Source of the DNA: Alkalibaculum sporogenes
GTDB taxonomy: Bacteria; Bacillota; Clostridia; Eubacteriales; Alkalibacteraceae
Reading direction: 5' to 3'
DNA: 51,374 nucleotides
Assembly: GCF_009362815.1 (NCBI RefSeq)
Contig: NZ_WHNX01000021.1
Coordinates: 1 to 51,374, forward strand
Positions 44,479 through 51,374 of the stretch are shown here, piece after piece (the first letter of the stretch is position 1; every line of letters begins with the position of its first letter). A program made the translations under genes and the position numbers. The notes beneath the pieces were generated by a model that saw only the letters and a list, made by a program, of their open reading frames with translations, was not told the origin of the DNA and ran no database searches.

Positions 44479-45327
44479 ATGAAAATAAAAATTAATCCTA
44501 TATTTATTATTGTCGTATTATTGGCTTATGTTTTAGGTGAAGTGCAAACAATACTCTTGTTTTTTTCGATACTTTTTATTCATGATTTTTCTCACTTCTT
44601 AGTAGCTAGATATTATGAAGTTCACATTGCATCATTAGAAATTATGCCTTTTGGCTGTGAGATGAAAATTGATGATGGTGATATAGATGATATTCAAAAA
44701 TTATATATATATATGGCAGGACCTTTAACAAATATCTCCATAGCGTTGATATTATTAATCTTAAAATATTTCGATATATATTATTCTCCACTGTATAATG
44801 AAATTTTATTTGCAAACCTATGTATAGGTTTTTTTAATTTACTACCACTACATCCCCTAGATGGAAGTATTTTATTTAGAGTCTTTTTATCGAAAGTAGT
44901 AGGAACTATTAAAGCTTCCAAGGTGATTGTTATGATGACTCAAATTACTGCTAGTTTTCTAATTGTTATTACTATATATTCTTTAATACATAAGGTCTAC
45001 AATGTAAACTATGGAATTATAGGAGTGTTTTTATTAATTCATAGTATAAAGGAAAGACGTAATATTTTAATGAGAGCCATGCAAAATGAAATTATTAAGA
45101 GAAGAAAAATTCTGGCTACCAATCGATATTTAAAAAGTGAGAGAATATGTGTAAATGTGAATGCAAGTCTAAAAAAAATAATGAGCTATTTTAATGCAAA
45201 TAGATATTATATAATTGAAGTAATCGATTCTGAACATAATTATATTACTACAATTACAGAAGAAGATATAATAGAAGGTATAATAAATTTAGGTTATGAT
45301 TGCACCATATTGGATATCTTGGTATGA
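44479..45327 (+). CDS. spoIVFB: SpoIVFB-like site-2 (M50) intramembrane protease
   Basis: A 282-residue M50 protease with about six membrane segments and a C-terminal CBS-like domain (about 225-280), the SpoIVFB layout. SpoIVFB cleaves pro-sigma-K in the mother cell. The zinc motif reads HDFSH at 35-39, so the usual catalytic Glu of HExxH is Asp36 (codon GAT). The second motif NLLPLHPLDG keeps the ligand Asp128. The substitution may reduce or alter activity. It is preceded by the SpoIVFA-like gene. Confidence 0.86.
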   Translation: MKIKINPIFIIVVLLAYVLGEVQTILLFFSILFIHDFSHFLVARYYEVHIASLEIMPFGCEMKIDDGDIDDIQKLYIYMAGPLTNISIALILLILKYFDIYYSPLYNEILFANLCIGFFNLLPLHPLDGSILFRVFLSKVVGTIKASKVIVMMTQITASFLIVITIYSLIHKVYNVNYGIIGVFLLIHSIKERRNILMRAMQNEIIKRRKILATNRYLKSERICVNVNASLKKIMSYFNANRYYIIEVIDSEHNYITTITEEDIIEGIINLGYDCTILDILV

Positions 45328-45392
45328 TAATAAGGTTATAAGTTAAAATTAAATGTTAAGCAAAAGCATGAGTTTAAAATACGGAGGTACCG

Positions 45393-47249
45393 ATGAAAAG
45401 TAATTTTATAGATAAACTTGATGAAATATTGCCTTTAGTGGAAAGTCCAGGGCGATATATTGGCAATGAAGTAAATTCTGTAATGAAAGAAATTACAGAG
45501 GAGACAATAAGATATGCATTTGCGTTTCCAGATATTTATGAAGTAGGCATGTCACATTTAGGGACAAAAATTTTATATCATCTATTAAATGAACAGGATG
45601 ATATCTATTGTGAAAGAGTATTTGCACCGTGGGTTGATATGGAAAGTCAAATGAGAGATAATGATATACCTTTGTACACATTAGAAACAAAAGATACAAT
45701 TCATAATTTTGATTTTATTGGATTCACACTTCAATACGAAATGAGTTATACAAATATTTTGAATATGCTAGACTTAGCAAAAATTCCTATCTATAGTAAA
45801 GATCGAAATGAAGATCATCCTATAATTATGGTTGGAGGTCCATGCGCGTTTAATAGTGAACCTTTAGCTGATTTTGTTGATATTGTTGTAATAGGTGAAG
45901 GCGAAGAGGTACTGTTAGAGATTTTAAAAGTATACAAAGAAAATAGAAGTCTCATGAAAAATGATATTCTAAAAAAAATTATGACCATAAAAGGTGTGTA
46001 TATACCTTCGTTTTATGATGTGAAATACTTAGAAAATGGAAAAATTGAAGAAATATTAACTAAAGAATTAAATGTTCCGACTCATATTAAAAAGAGATAT
46101 GTACAAGATATGGACAAGTCATATTTTCCTAGTAAAGTCATTCTTCCTTATGTTCAACCAGTCCATGATAGGGTGATATTAGAGGTTTTCAGAGGATGTA
46201 CAAGGGGATGTAGGTTTTGTCAAGCTGGGATGATTTACAGACCTGTAAGAGAAAAAAGTCCAGAAAAATTACAAGAAGATGCACAAAAACTTATTGACAG
46301 TACAGGTTATGATGAGATATCTTTGTCGTCTTTAAGTACAACTGATTATTCTCAGTTGCAAAACTTAGTAGATCATTTAATAGATAAATACGAAGGAAAG
46401 CGGGTATCAGTTAGTTTACCGTCACTTCGAATTGACACTTTTTCCATTGGACTAGCTGAAAAAATACAAAAAGTTAGAAAAACAGGGTTAACTTTTGCTC
46501 CAGAAGCTGGGACTCAAAGGCTAAGAGACGTCATTAATAAGGGTGTATGTGAAGAAGACTTGTTAGAAGCTGTTTCAAAAGCGTTTGAAGCTGGATGGGG
46601 GCATATAAAGTTGTACTTTATGATCGGCCTACCAACTGAAACAATGGAAGATATTGAAGGAATTGCAGTGCTTACAGAAAAAGTATTGCAAAAATATTAT
46701 GAAACAAAAAGTCCAGAAAGAAATAAAAACATTAAAATTGTAATTAGTACATCCACTTTCGTTCCGAAAGCTTTCACTCCATTTCAATGGGAAAGCCAAG
46801 ATAGTATGGAACGATCTGACGAAAAAATAAGGTATTTAAAAACTAGAATAAAAAGCAAAAAAATTACATACAACTGGAGCGAATCTAGTCTAAGTATGTT
46901 AGAAGGAGCATTTGCTAGAGGAGATAGAAGATTATCAGAGGTTCTCTATAGTGCATGGAAGAAAGGTTGTAAGTTCGATGGATGGCATAAGCAGTTTAAT
47001 TATGCTGAATGGATAGATGCTTTTAATGAATGTAACTTAGATACAAAAGACTATTGCCAGAGTAAATCAGAAAATGAAATTCTACCTTGGGATATTATAA
47101 ATCCTGGTGTTAGCAAAGAATTTCTAATAAAAGAAAAAAATAGAGCTTACACACAAGATATCACTAAACACTGTAGAAGTGGTTGTGCTAATTGTGGTAT
47201 AACTGAGTTTTCAGAAAGGTGGGTATGTAATGACTGTAGCCAGGATTAA
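45393..47249 (+). CDS. TIGR03960-type B12-binding-like radical SAM protein
   Basis: A 618-residue radical SAM protein. The N-terminal 200 residues resemble a cobalamin-binding-like Rossmann region (VGGPCAFNSEPLADFVDIVVIGEGEE), and the radical SAM cluster motif CTRGCRFC gives Cys269, Cys273 and Cys276. GLPTETMEDIEGI is typical of the barrel. The C-terminus carries further cysteines (HCRSGCANC, WVCNDC). The family regularly sits before a DUF2344 gene, as here with a 20-base overlap. The reaction is not established to my knowledge. Confidence 0.92.
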   Translation: MKSNFIDKLDEILPLVESPGRYIGNEVNSVMKEITEETIRYAFAFPDIYEVGMSHLGTKILYHLLNEQDDIYCERVFAPWVDMESQMRDNDIPLYTLETKDTIHNFDFIGFTLQYEMSYTNILNMLDLAKIPIYSKDRNEDHPIIMVGGPCAFNSEPLADFVDIVVIGEGEEVLLEILKVYKENRSLMKNDILKKIMTIKGVYIPSFYDVKYLENGKIEEILTKELNVPTHIKKRYVQDMDKSYFPSKVILPYVQPVHDRVILEVFRGCTRGCRFCQAGMIYRPVREKSPEKLQEDAQKLIDSTGYDEISLSSLSTTDYSQLQNLVDHLIDKYEGKRVSVSLPSLRIDTFSIGLAEKIQKVRKTGLTFAPEAGTQRLRDVINKGVCEEDLLEAVSKAFEAGWGHIKLYFMIGLPTETMEDIEGIAVLTEKVLQKYYETKSPERNKNIKIVISTSTFVPKAFTPFQWESQDSMERSDEKIRYLKTRIKSKKITYNWSESSLSMLEGAFARGDRRLSEVLYSAWKKGCKFDGWHKQFNYAEWIDAFNECNLDTKDYCQSKSENEILPWDIINPGVSKEFLIKEKNRAYTQDITKHCRSGCANCGITEFSERWVCNDCSQD

Positions 47250-47922
47250 GTACGGCAAAGGTAATGAATTGAAATACATTTCTCACTTGGATTTTATGAG
47301 AGCCATTCATAGGATGTTAAATAGAGCAGGGATGGAAGTTGCACATTCTCAAGGATTCAATCCACATCCAAAAGTATCATTTGCTATGGCAATGCCAGTT
47401 GGTATGACTAGTGAAGGAGATTATCTAGATGTAGAATTTAACAATTCATTACCTGCTCAAGTAATAAAGAGAGAACTTGTAAAACACTCGCCCCCAGGGC
47501 TCGATATTATCGATGTAAAGGTTTATGAACAACCTGTTAAATCAATATCGGCACAAATAAGCCAAGGAATTTTTAATGTTGAGATAGCCTTAGATGGTAA
47601 TGTAACAATAAATCAAATAGATGATATTATACAAGGTATACTAGACCAAGAACATATTGAATTACCAAGGAAAAATAAAAAAGGTAAAATTGTATTAAAA
47701 GATATTAGACCACATATAAAGAAACTACATGTGGCTGAAATAAAACAAAATATATTAAAATTAGATATGGTCTTAAGCATAGGAAGCAATGAAAATCTTA
47801 ATCCCCAAATGCTAATAGACTATATAACTTCTCAGAATAAAGGGATTAAAGCAATTCCATTTGCAAAAATACACAGAATAGATATGATAGTAAGTGAAAA
47901 TAAAACACCTATGGATATTTAA
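47230..47922 (+). CDS. TIGR03936/DUF2344 radical SAM-associated protein
   Basis: A 230-residue protein that starts inside the radical SAM gene. The KYISHLDFMRAIHRMLNRAGMEVAHSQGFNPHPKVSFAMAMPVG region (about 15-58) is the family hallmark. In many Firmicutes this gene leads on to rng and rplU. Here a hairpin (47933-47960) and then unrelated dehydrogenase genes follow. Function unknown; the partnership with the radical SAM protein is supported by overlap. Confidence 0.92.
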   Translation: MTVARIKYGKGNELKYISHLDFMRAIHRMLNRAGMEVAHSQGFNPHPKVSFAMAMPVGMTSEGDYLDVEFNNSLPAQVIKRELVKHSPPGLDIIDVKVYEQPVKSISAQISQGIFNVEIALDGNVTINQIDDIIQGILDQEHIELPRKNKKGKIVLKDIRPHIKKLHVAEIKQNILKLDMVLSIGSNENLNPQMLIDYITSQNKGIKAIPFAKIHRIDMIVSENKTPMDI

Positions 47923-47932
47923 ACAAATCTAC

Positions 47933-47960
47933 AACGCTACGAACAATTGTTCATAGCGTT
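47933..47960 (+). terminator. Hairpin after the DUF2344 gene
   Basis: AACGCTA...TAGCGTT outer stem around the palindrome GAACAATTGTTC, followed by TATTGTATC. Probably terminates the minD-DUF2344 region. Confidence 0.6.
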
Positions 47961-48101
47961 TATTGTATCTTGCGAAGCATCTAACCTATGAGCAATTTAT
48001 TAGCATCAGGGGCAGTAATTACTTTCAATTCAAAGTTACACTTGTCACGATATTGAACTTATGTTACAGTTTATATAAGGTGCAATCTCGAGGAGGTAAA
48101 T

Positions 48102-48848
48102 ATGATTAATATTGATTTAAGTGGAAAAGTAGCAGTAATAACAGGCTCATCGAGAGGTATTGGTTACTCATGTGCAGAGATTCTTGCTAAATGTGGTGCT
48201 AGAGTAGTGATTAACTACAGGAATAACGCATTATTATCAGAAGAATTAGCACATAAAATTGGAAGTGCAGCTACAACTTTTAAAGGAGATGTATCTATAC
48301 CCGAAGAAGTAGAAAAGCTAATGAAGTATACAAATGATAAATTTGGAAATATTGATATATTAGTTAATAACGCAGGTACGACAACAGAAAATAATATTGA
48401 AGATCTTTCTATAGATGATATAGAAAAAGTTATTAGAGTTAATTATTTTGGTAGTTTATATTGTTGTAAATATGCTATTCCGTATATGAAACAAAACAAT
48501 AACGGAAGCATTATCAATATTTCATCGACTAGTATGTACTCAGGTGCAGGTGGTGGTGCCCATTATGCTTCTTCAAAAGCGGCATTACTGGGTCTAACTA
48601 GAAATCTGGCTAAAGATTATGGAAAGTATAATATTAGAACGAATTCATTAGCAGTTACTCTAGTAAATACAGAACTATTAAGGAATAGAACCACAGGAGA
48701 TTTAAAAGAAAAAATAGCTAATGTTCCATTAAAAAGATTATGTGAACCAGAAGAGATAGCTTATATGGTAGCTTTTTTATCTTCAAGTTTAGGTAGTTAT
48801 ATTTCTGGAGAAGTAATAACTATTGACGGAGGAAGAACATTTGCTTAA
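48102..48848 (+). CDS. Short-chain dehydrogenase/reductase (FabG-like)
   Basis: A 248-residue classical SDR. The cofactor motif TGSSRGIG is at 14-21, NNAG near 89-92, the catalytic Ser at 141/142 and YASSK (Tyr155, Lys159). The C-terminal GEVITIDGG is typical. It could be a 3-oxoacyl-ACP reductase or a sugar/polyol dehydrogenase; isolation from fatty-acid genes and the nearby aldolase and zinc dehydrogenase favour the latter weakly. A GAGGAGG site precedes the ATG. Confidence 0.9.
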   Translation: MINIDLSGKVAVITGSSRGIGYSCAEILAKCGARVVINYRNNALLSEELAHKIGSAATTFKGDVSIPEEVEKLMKYTNDKFGNIDILVNNAGTTTENNIEDLSIDDIEKVIRVNYFGSLYCCKYAIPYMKQNNNGSIINISSTSMYSGAGGGAHYASSKAALLGLTRNLAKDYGKYNIRTNSLAVTLVNTELLRNRTTGDLKEKIANVPLKRLCEPEEIAYMVAFLSSSLGSYISGEVITIDGGRTFA

Positions 48849-48872
48849 ATAAAGTGAAACTTTATTCAGTAG
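48849..48872 (+). repeat. Dispersed intergenic repeat, copy 2
   Basis: Exact 24-bp match to 3203-3226 (reverse) and 49227-49250. It contains the hairpin ATAAAGT.GAA.ACTTTAT and starts right after the SDR stop. The following bases (to about 48895) resemble a decayed version of the hairpin at 3177-3212. Confidence 0.7.
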
Positions 48873-48932
48873 ATGTTTTCTTCATTCCCCTACAGAATGT
48901 CGCAGCTTTGCACTTAATCTATCGCATGAAAA

Positions 48933-49158
48933 AAACATAGAAAAGATGGAACAGAGTTTTGTCTCGTATACATGATAGAGCAAGAGTATTTTTAATACAA
49001 ACGCAAACACGCTGTCGCAAACTGTACGAAAAGAACTTGAAGATAAACTAAATTTTTGAAACTCGCTACGCTCAAACAGTCAAAAATTCTTGACGTTAAT
49101 CTTCTCCTTCTTTTGAATTTAGCGAAGCTATCGTTTGCTAATGTTTTAAAAATACTCT
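48933..49158 (+). repeat. Long imperfect inverted-repeat element, copy 1
   Basis: Bases 48983-49048 and 49095-49158 are imperfectly complementary over about 65 bases, with perfect ends AGAGTATTTTTA/TAAAAATACTCT and an inner stem AATTTTTGA/TCAAAAATT. The whole 176 bp could fold into one hairpin, as in a MITE or other palindromic element. Bases 48933-49051 recur at 51254-51374. No gene is seen in 48849-49316; it holds only these repeats. Confidence 0.7.
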
Positions 49159-49226
49159 ATATAGTTATCTACTTTGATATGTTTTTAAAAAGGGTTCGTT
49201 GACCCCTTAAATGATAAAAGATAAAA

Positions 49227-49286
49227 ATAAAGTGAAACTTTATTCAGTAGAACCAATCGTGGTGGGAATCTTAATACCTGTTAATG
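49227..49286 (+). repeat. Dispersed intergenic repeat, copy 3
   Basis: Exact 24-bp core (49227-49250) followed directly by AACCAATCGTGGTGGG, matching the region beyond the hairpin in copy 1, so this copy looks deleted for the internal hairpin. Confidence 0.6.
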
Positions 49287-49316
49287 TAGAAAAAATTATA
49301 TAAAGGAGTGAAGGTA

Positions 49317-49949
49317 ATGTTAGAAGAAAAAAAAGAATTATTAGTCCAAATTGCAAAAGAGGCAGAGAGTACGGGTTTGTGTCAACCAGGTTCAGGAAAT
49401 TTTAGTATAAGAGATGTGGAATCAGGATATATAGTAGTTACACCATCAGGAGTAGGTAGAAAATTTTTAACTCCAAAACACATATTAGTAATAGATATAG
49501 ATGGTAATATTATTGAGAAGAATGCAGATGTTAAGCCTACAAGTGAAACACCTATGCATTTAACAGTCTATAAAGAAAGACCTGACCTAAATGGAGTAGT
49601 TCATACTCACTCAAAATATGCTACTGCTTTTGCTGTACAGAATAAACCAATAGAATCTATTGTATTTGAAGCTGTTGCGTATGGAGGAAGAGTGCCAGTG
49701 GCACCTTATGCAACTCCATGTGGTGATTTGTTGGCTCAATCAATAATACCTTATATAAAAGAACACACTGCTATATTACTTGAGAAGCATGGAGTAATTT
49801 GTGGTGGGGCAGATATTCAAGCAGCATTTCTAAGTGCTAATTACTTAGAAGACGTTGCAGAGATTACATTTATTGCTACTGTAATAGGTGGAGGAAAATT
49901 GCCAGAACCAATACCACAATCAGAATTAGATAAAGTGGGAAAAGCCTAG
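49317..49949 (+). CDS. Class II aldolase/adducin family protein
   Basis: A 210-residue zinc aldolase-type protein, like L-fuculose-1-phosphate aldolase or L-ribulose-5-phosphate epimerase relatives. GSGNFSIR is at 25-32, the catalytic-type Glu77 in SETPMH, and zinc ligands His96 and His98 in VVHTHS; a third histidine is in EKHGVI near 157. A GTG at 49308 is in frame, but it forms part of the AAAGGAG site, so the ATG at 49317 is chosen. Substrate unknown; the SDR upstream and alcohol dehydrogenase downstream suggest a sugar or polyol route. Confidence 0.88.
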   Translation: MLEEKKELLVQIAKEAESTGLCQPGSGNFSIRDVESGYIVVTPSGVGRKFLTPKHILVIDIDGNIIEKNADVKPTSETPMHLTVYKERPDLNGVVHTHSKYATAFAVQNKPIESIVFEAVAYGGRVPVAPYATPCGDLLAQSIIPYIKEHTAILLEKHGVICGGADIQAAFLSANYLEDVAEITFIATVIGGGKLPEPIPQSELDKVGKA

Positions 49950-50073
49950 GACATTATTACAATAGTCAACCATTAATTGTAGATATTTGATTAAAGTAAA
50001 AAATAATGAATCATAGCAATAGTAGAGTGTTAGCTGGTTTTTAAAAGCTTATAAAATACAATGGGGTGAAATT

Positions 50074-51120
50074 GTGAAAGCATTAGTTTTAGAGGGGAAA
50101 GAGAAAATAAAATATATTGAAGTTGATACACCTGTTTGTCCAAATGATGGATTATTAATTAAGATAGATTCAGTTGGGTTATGTGGTTCAGATGTAAGGA
50201 CTTATTCTCATGGTCATCATGATGTTAAATATCCCTGTATTTTAGGTCATGAAAATGCAGGTACTATCGTAGAGATTGGCAATCTAGTAAGCGGTTTTAA
50301 TTTAGGAGAAAAGATTATCGTTAATCCAGTACTCCCTTGTGGTAAATGCTGGTATTGTCAAAAAGGTTGGCAACACATGTGTTCGGATAGATTAACTTAT
50401 GGACATACTATACAAGGCGGTTTTGCTGAATATATGGTTGTACCAGGTGTTGGTTTAGAGCGTGGACAAGTGATTAAAATACCAGATGATGTGTCAACAG
50501 ATGATATGGTTATTGTTGAATTATTATCGTCGGTAATAAATTCCCAAGAGTATGCAAATGTCACACTAGGAGAGACTATTGCCATATTTGGAACGGGTCC
50601 AATAGGTTGTTTGCACGCTGAAATAGCGAAGCTAAGAGGCGCAAAAGATATTATTATGATCGATATTAACGACAATAGATTAGAGTTATCAAAAAAATTT
50701 AGTGGTACTAAATTTATAAATTCTGCAAAGGTAGACATTGTAAAAGAGATAATGGATTATACAAATGGTTTTGGTGTTGATGCTGCTATTATTGCTACTC
50801 CTGCCATAGAATCTCAAGCACAAGGTCTTGATATATTAAGGAAAAGAGGAAGACTTGTAATATTTGGTGGAGTATCCTCCGAAAATCCATATACAACCCT
50901 TAATAGTAATACTATACACTACAATGAAATTGCAGTCCTTGGTTCATTTGCATACGGTCCAAATAATTTCCAAAAAGCTTTTGATATTGTTTGTAATAAG
51001 ATGATAAATACAGATGGCTTTATTACACATAAGTTACCTTTATCTAAAGTTGAAGAAGGAATAGCTGAAGTAAAAGCTGGAAATGCGCTAAAAGTAGTTT
51101 TAAAACCCACGATGAATTAA
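50074..51120 (+). CDS. Zinc-dependent alcohol/polyol dehydrogenase (MDR superfamily)
   Basis: A 348-residue medium-chain dehydrogenase of the sorbitol/threonine/butanediol dehydrogenase kind. Catalytic zinc ligands are Cys37 (GLCGSD) and His59-Glu60 (GHENAG); the structural zinc cysteines are 89, 92, 95 and 103. The NAD motif is GTGPIGCLHAEIA near 173-185. The start is GTG with a GGGGTGA site; no better ATG is nearby. Likely oxidises a sugar alcohol or threonine-like substrate. A strong terminator follows. Confidence 0.92.
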   Translation: MKALVLEGKEKIKYIEVDTPVCPNDGLLIKIDSVGLCGSDVRTYSHGHHDVKYPCILGHENAGTIVEIGNLVSGFNLGEKIIVNPVLPCGKCWYCQKGWQHMCSDRLTYGHTIQGGFAEYMVVPGVGLERGQVIKIPDDVSTDDMVIVELLSSVINSQEYANVTLGETIAIFGTGPIGCLHAEIAKLRGAKDIIMIDINDNRLELSKKFSGTKFINSAKVDIVKEIMDYTNGFGVDAAIIATPAIESQAQGLDILRKRGRLVIFGGVSSENPYTTLNSNTIHYNEIAVLGSFAYGPNNFQKAFDIVCNKMINTDGFITHKLPLSKVEEGIAEVKAGNALKVVLKPTMN

Positions 51121-51141
51121 TAATTTATTTAAATAGTACTG

Positions 51142-51184
51142 AAGCATAGAAAAGACCTTATTATTATAGGTCTTTTCTATGCTT
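51142..51184 (+). terminator. Rho-independent terminator after the dehydrogenase
   Basis: A perfect 17-bp stem (51142-51158 with 51168-51184) and 9-nt loop, followed by a short T-rich tail. Confidence 0.85.
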
Positions 51185-51253
51185 TTATTACCTACTAATG
51201 AAGGAACTAAGAACTAACACGTTAGTAAAGTAATTACCAGGGCTATCTAATGA

Positions 51254-51374
51254 TAAAACAAAGAAAAAATTGAATAGGATTTTGTCTCATATACATGATG
51301 AGAGCAAGAGTATGTTTAAAACAAACTCAAACACGCTGTCGCATACTGTATGAAAGAACTCGAAGATTAACTAA
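51254..51374 (+). repeat. Inverted-repeat element, copy 2 (cut by window end)
   Basis: About 85 percent identical to 48933-49051 (for example GCAAGAGTAT and CAAACACGCTGTCGCA are shared). It covers the left arm; the right arm would lie beyond the window. Confidence 0.65.

Overview
The window comes from a low-GC, Gram-positive, endospore-forming member of the Clostridia; a Lachnospirales-like host is my inference. The evidence is very AT-rich DNA, strong AAGGAGG-type ribosome binding sites, a T-box leader, lipobox-type lipoproteins, HPr kinase, MinD/MinE next to RodA, and a SpoIVFA/SpoIVFB-like pair followed by the radical SAM/DUF2344 pair usual for clostridial chromosomes. It is mostly ordinary chromosome, interrupted by one acquired-looking sugar-utilisation locus and several unusual intergenic repeats.

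Layout. 1-360: two tandem 186-bp units of a GC-rich, highly structured sequence ending in long hairpins. 363-4361 (minus strand): a PAS/GGDEF/HD-GYP cyclic-di-GMP protein, a lipoprotein and a small unknown gene. 4618-10454: uvrC, HAD phosphatase, hprK, PHP phosphoesterase, cyclophilin, DegV. 10525-15978: pgi (minus), a second DegV, a UBA-like membrane protein and an OmpR-type two-component system. 16058-26828: carbohydrate locus, with a divergent AraC-GH39 fusion facing a seven-gene operon (ABC ATPase, permease, binding lipoprotein, second permease, GH3 enzyme, esterase, beta-phosphoglucomutase). 26917-31913: mreB-like gene (minus), acpS, a TusA-like/thioredoxin-reductase-like pair, nadE. 31921-32435: three tandem 172-bp structured units, each ending in an extended -10 promoter, the last reading towards a TrpR/YerC-like gene, aroE and a nuclease-helicase. 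36135-38253 (minus): leuA with a leucine-type T-box. 38415-41057: NHEJ genes (ku and LigD split into ligase and polymerase genes). 41124-47922: minD, minE, rodA, spoIVFA-like, spoIVFB-like, TIGR03960 radical SAM, DUF2344. 48102-51120: short-chain dehydrogenase, class II aldolase, zinc alcohol dehydrogenase, separated by an inverted-repeat element that recurs at the window end.

Working together. The sugar locus reads as import (ABC), deacylation (esterase), cleavage (GH3) and entry into glycolysis (beta-PGM). The GH3 enzyme carries an Asp-x-His dyad of the NagZ type; with beta-PGM beside it, retaining phosphorolysis to beta-sugar 1-phosphate is a testable alternative to hydrolysis. The AraC-GH39 fusion is the probable regulator.

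The most unusual items are the two tandem structured-RNA-like arrays, the GH3/beta-PGM pairing, the SpoIVFB-like protease with HDxxH in place of HExxH, and the TusA-like/TrxB-like pair.
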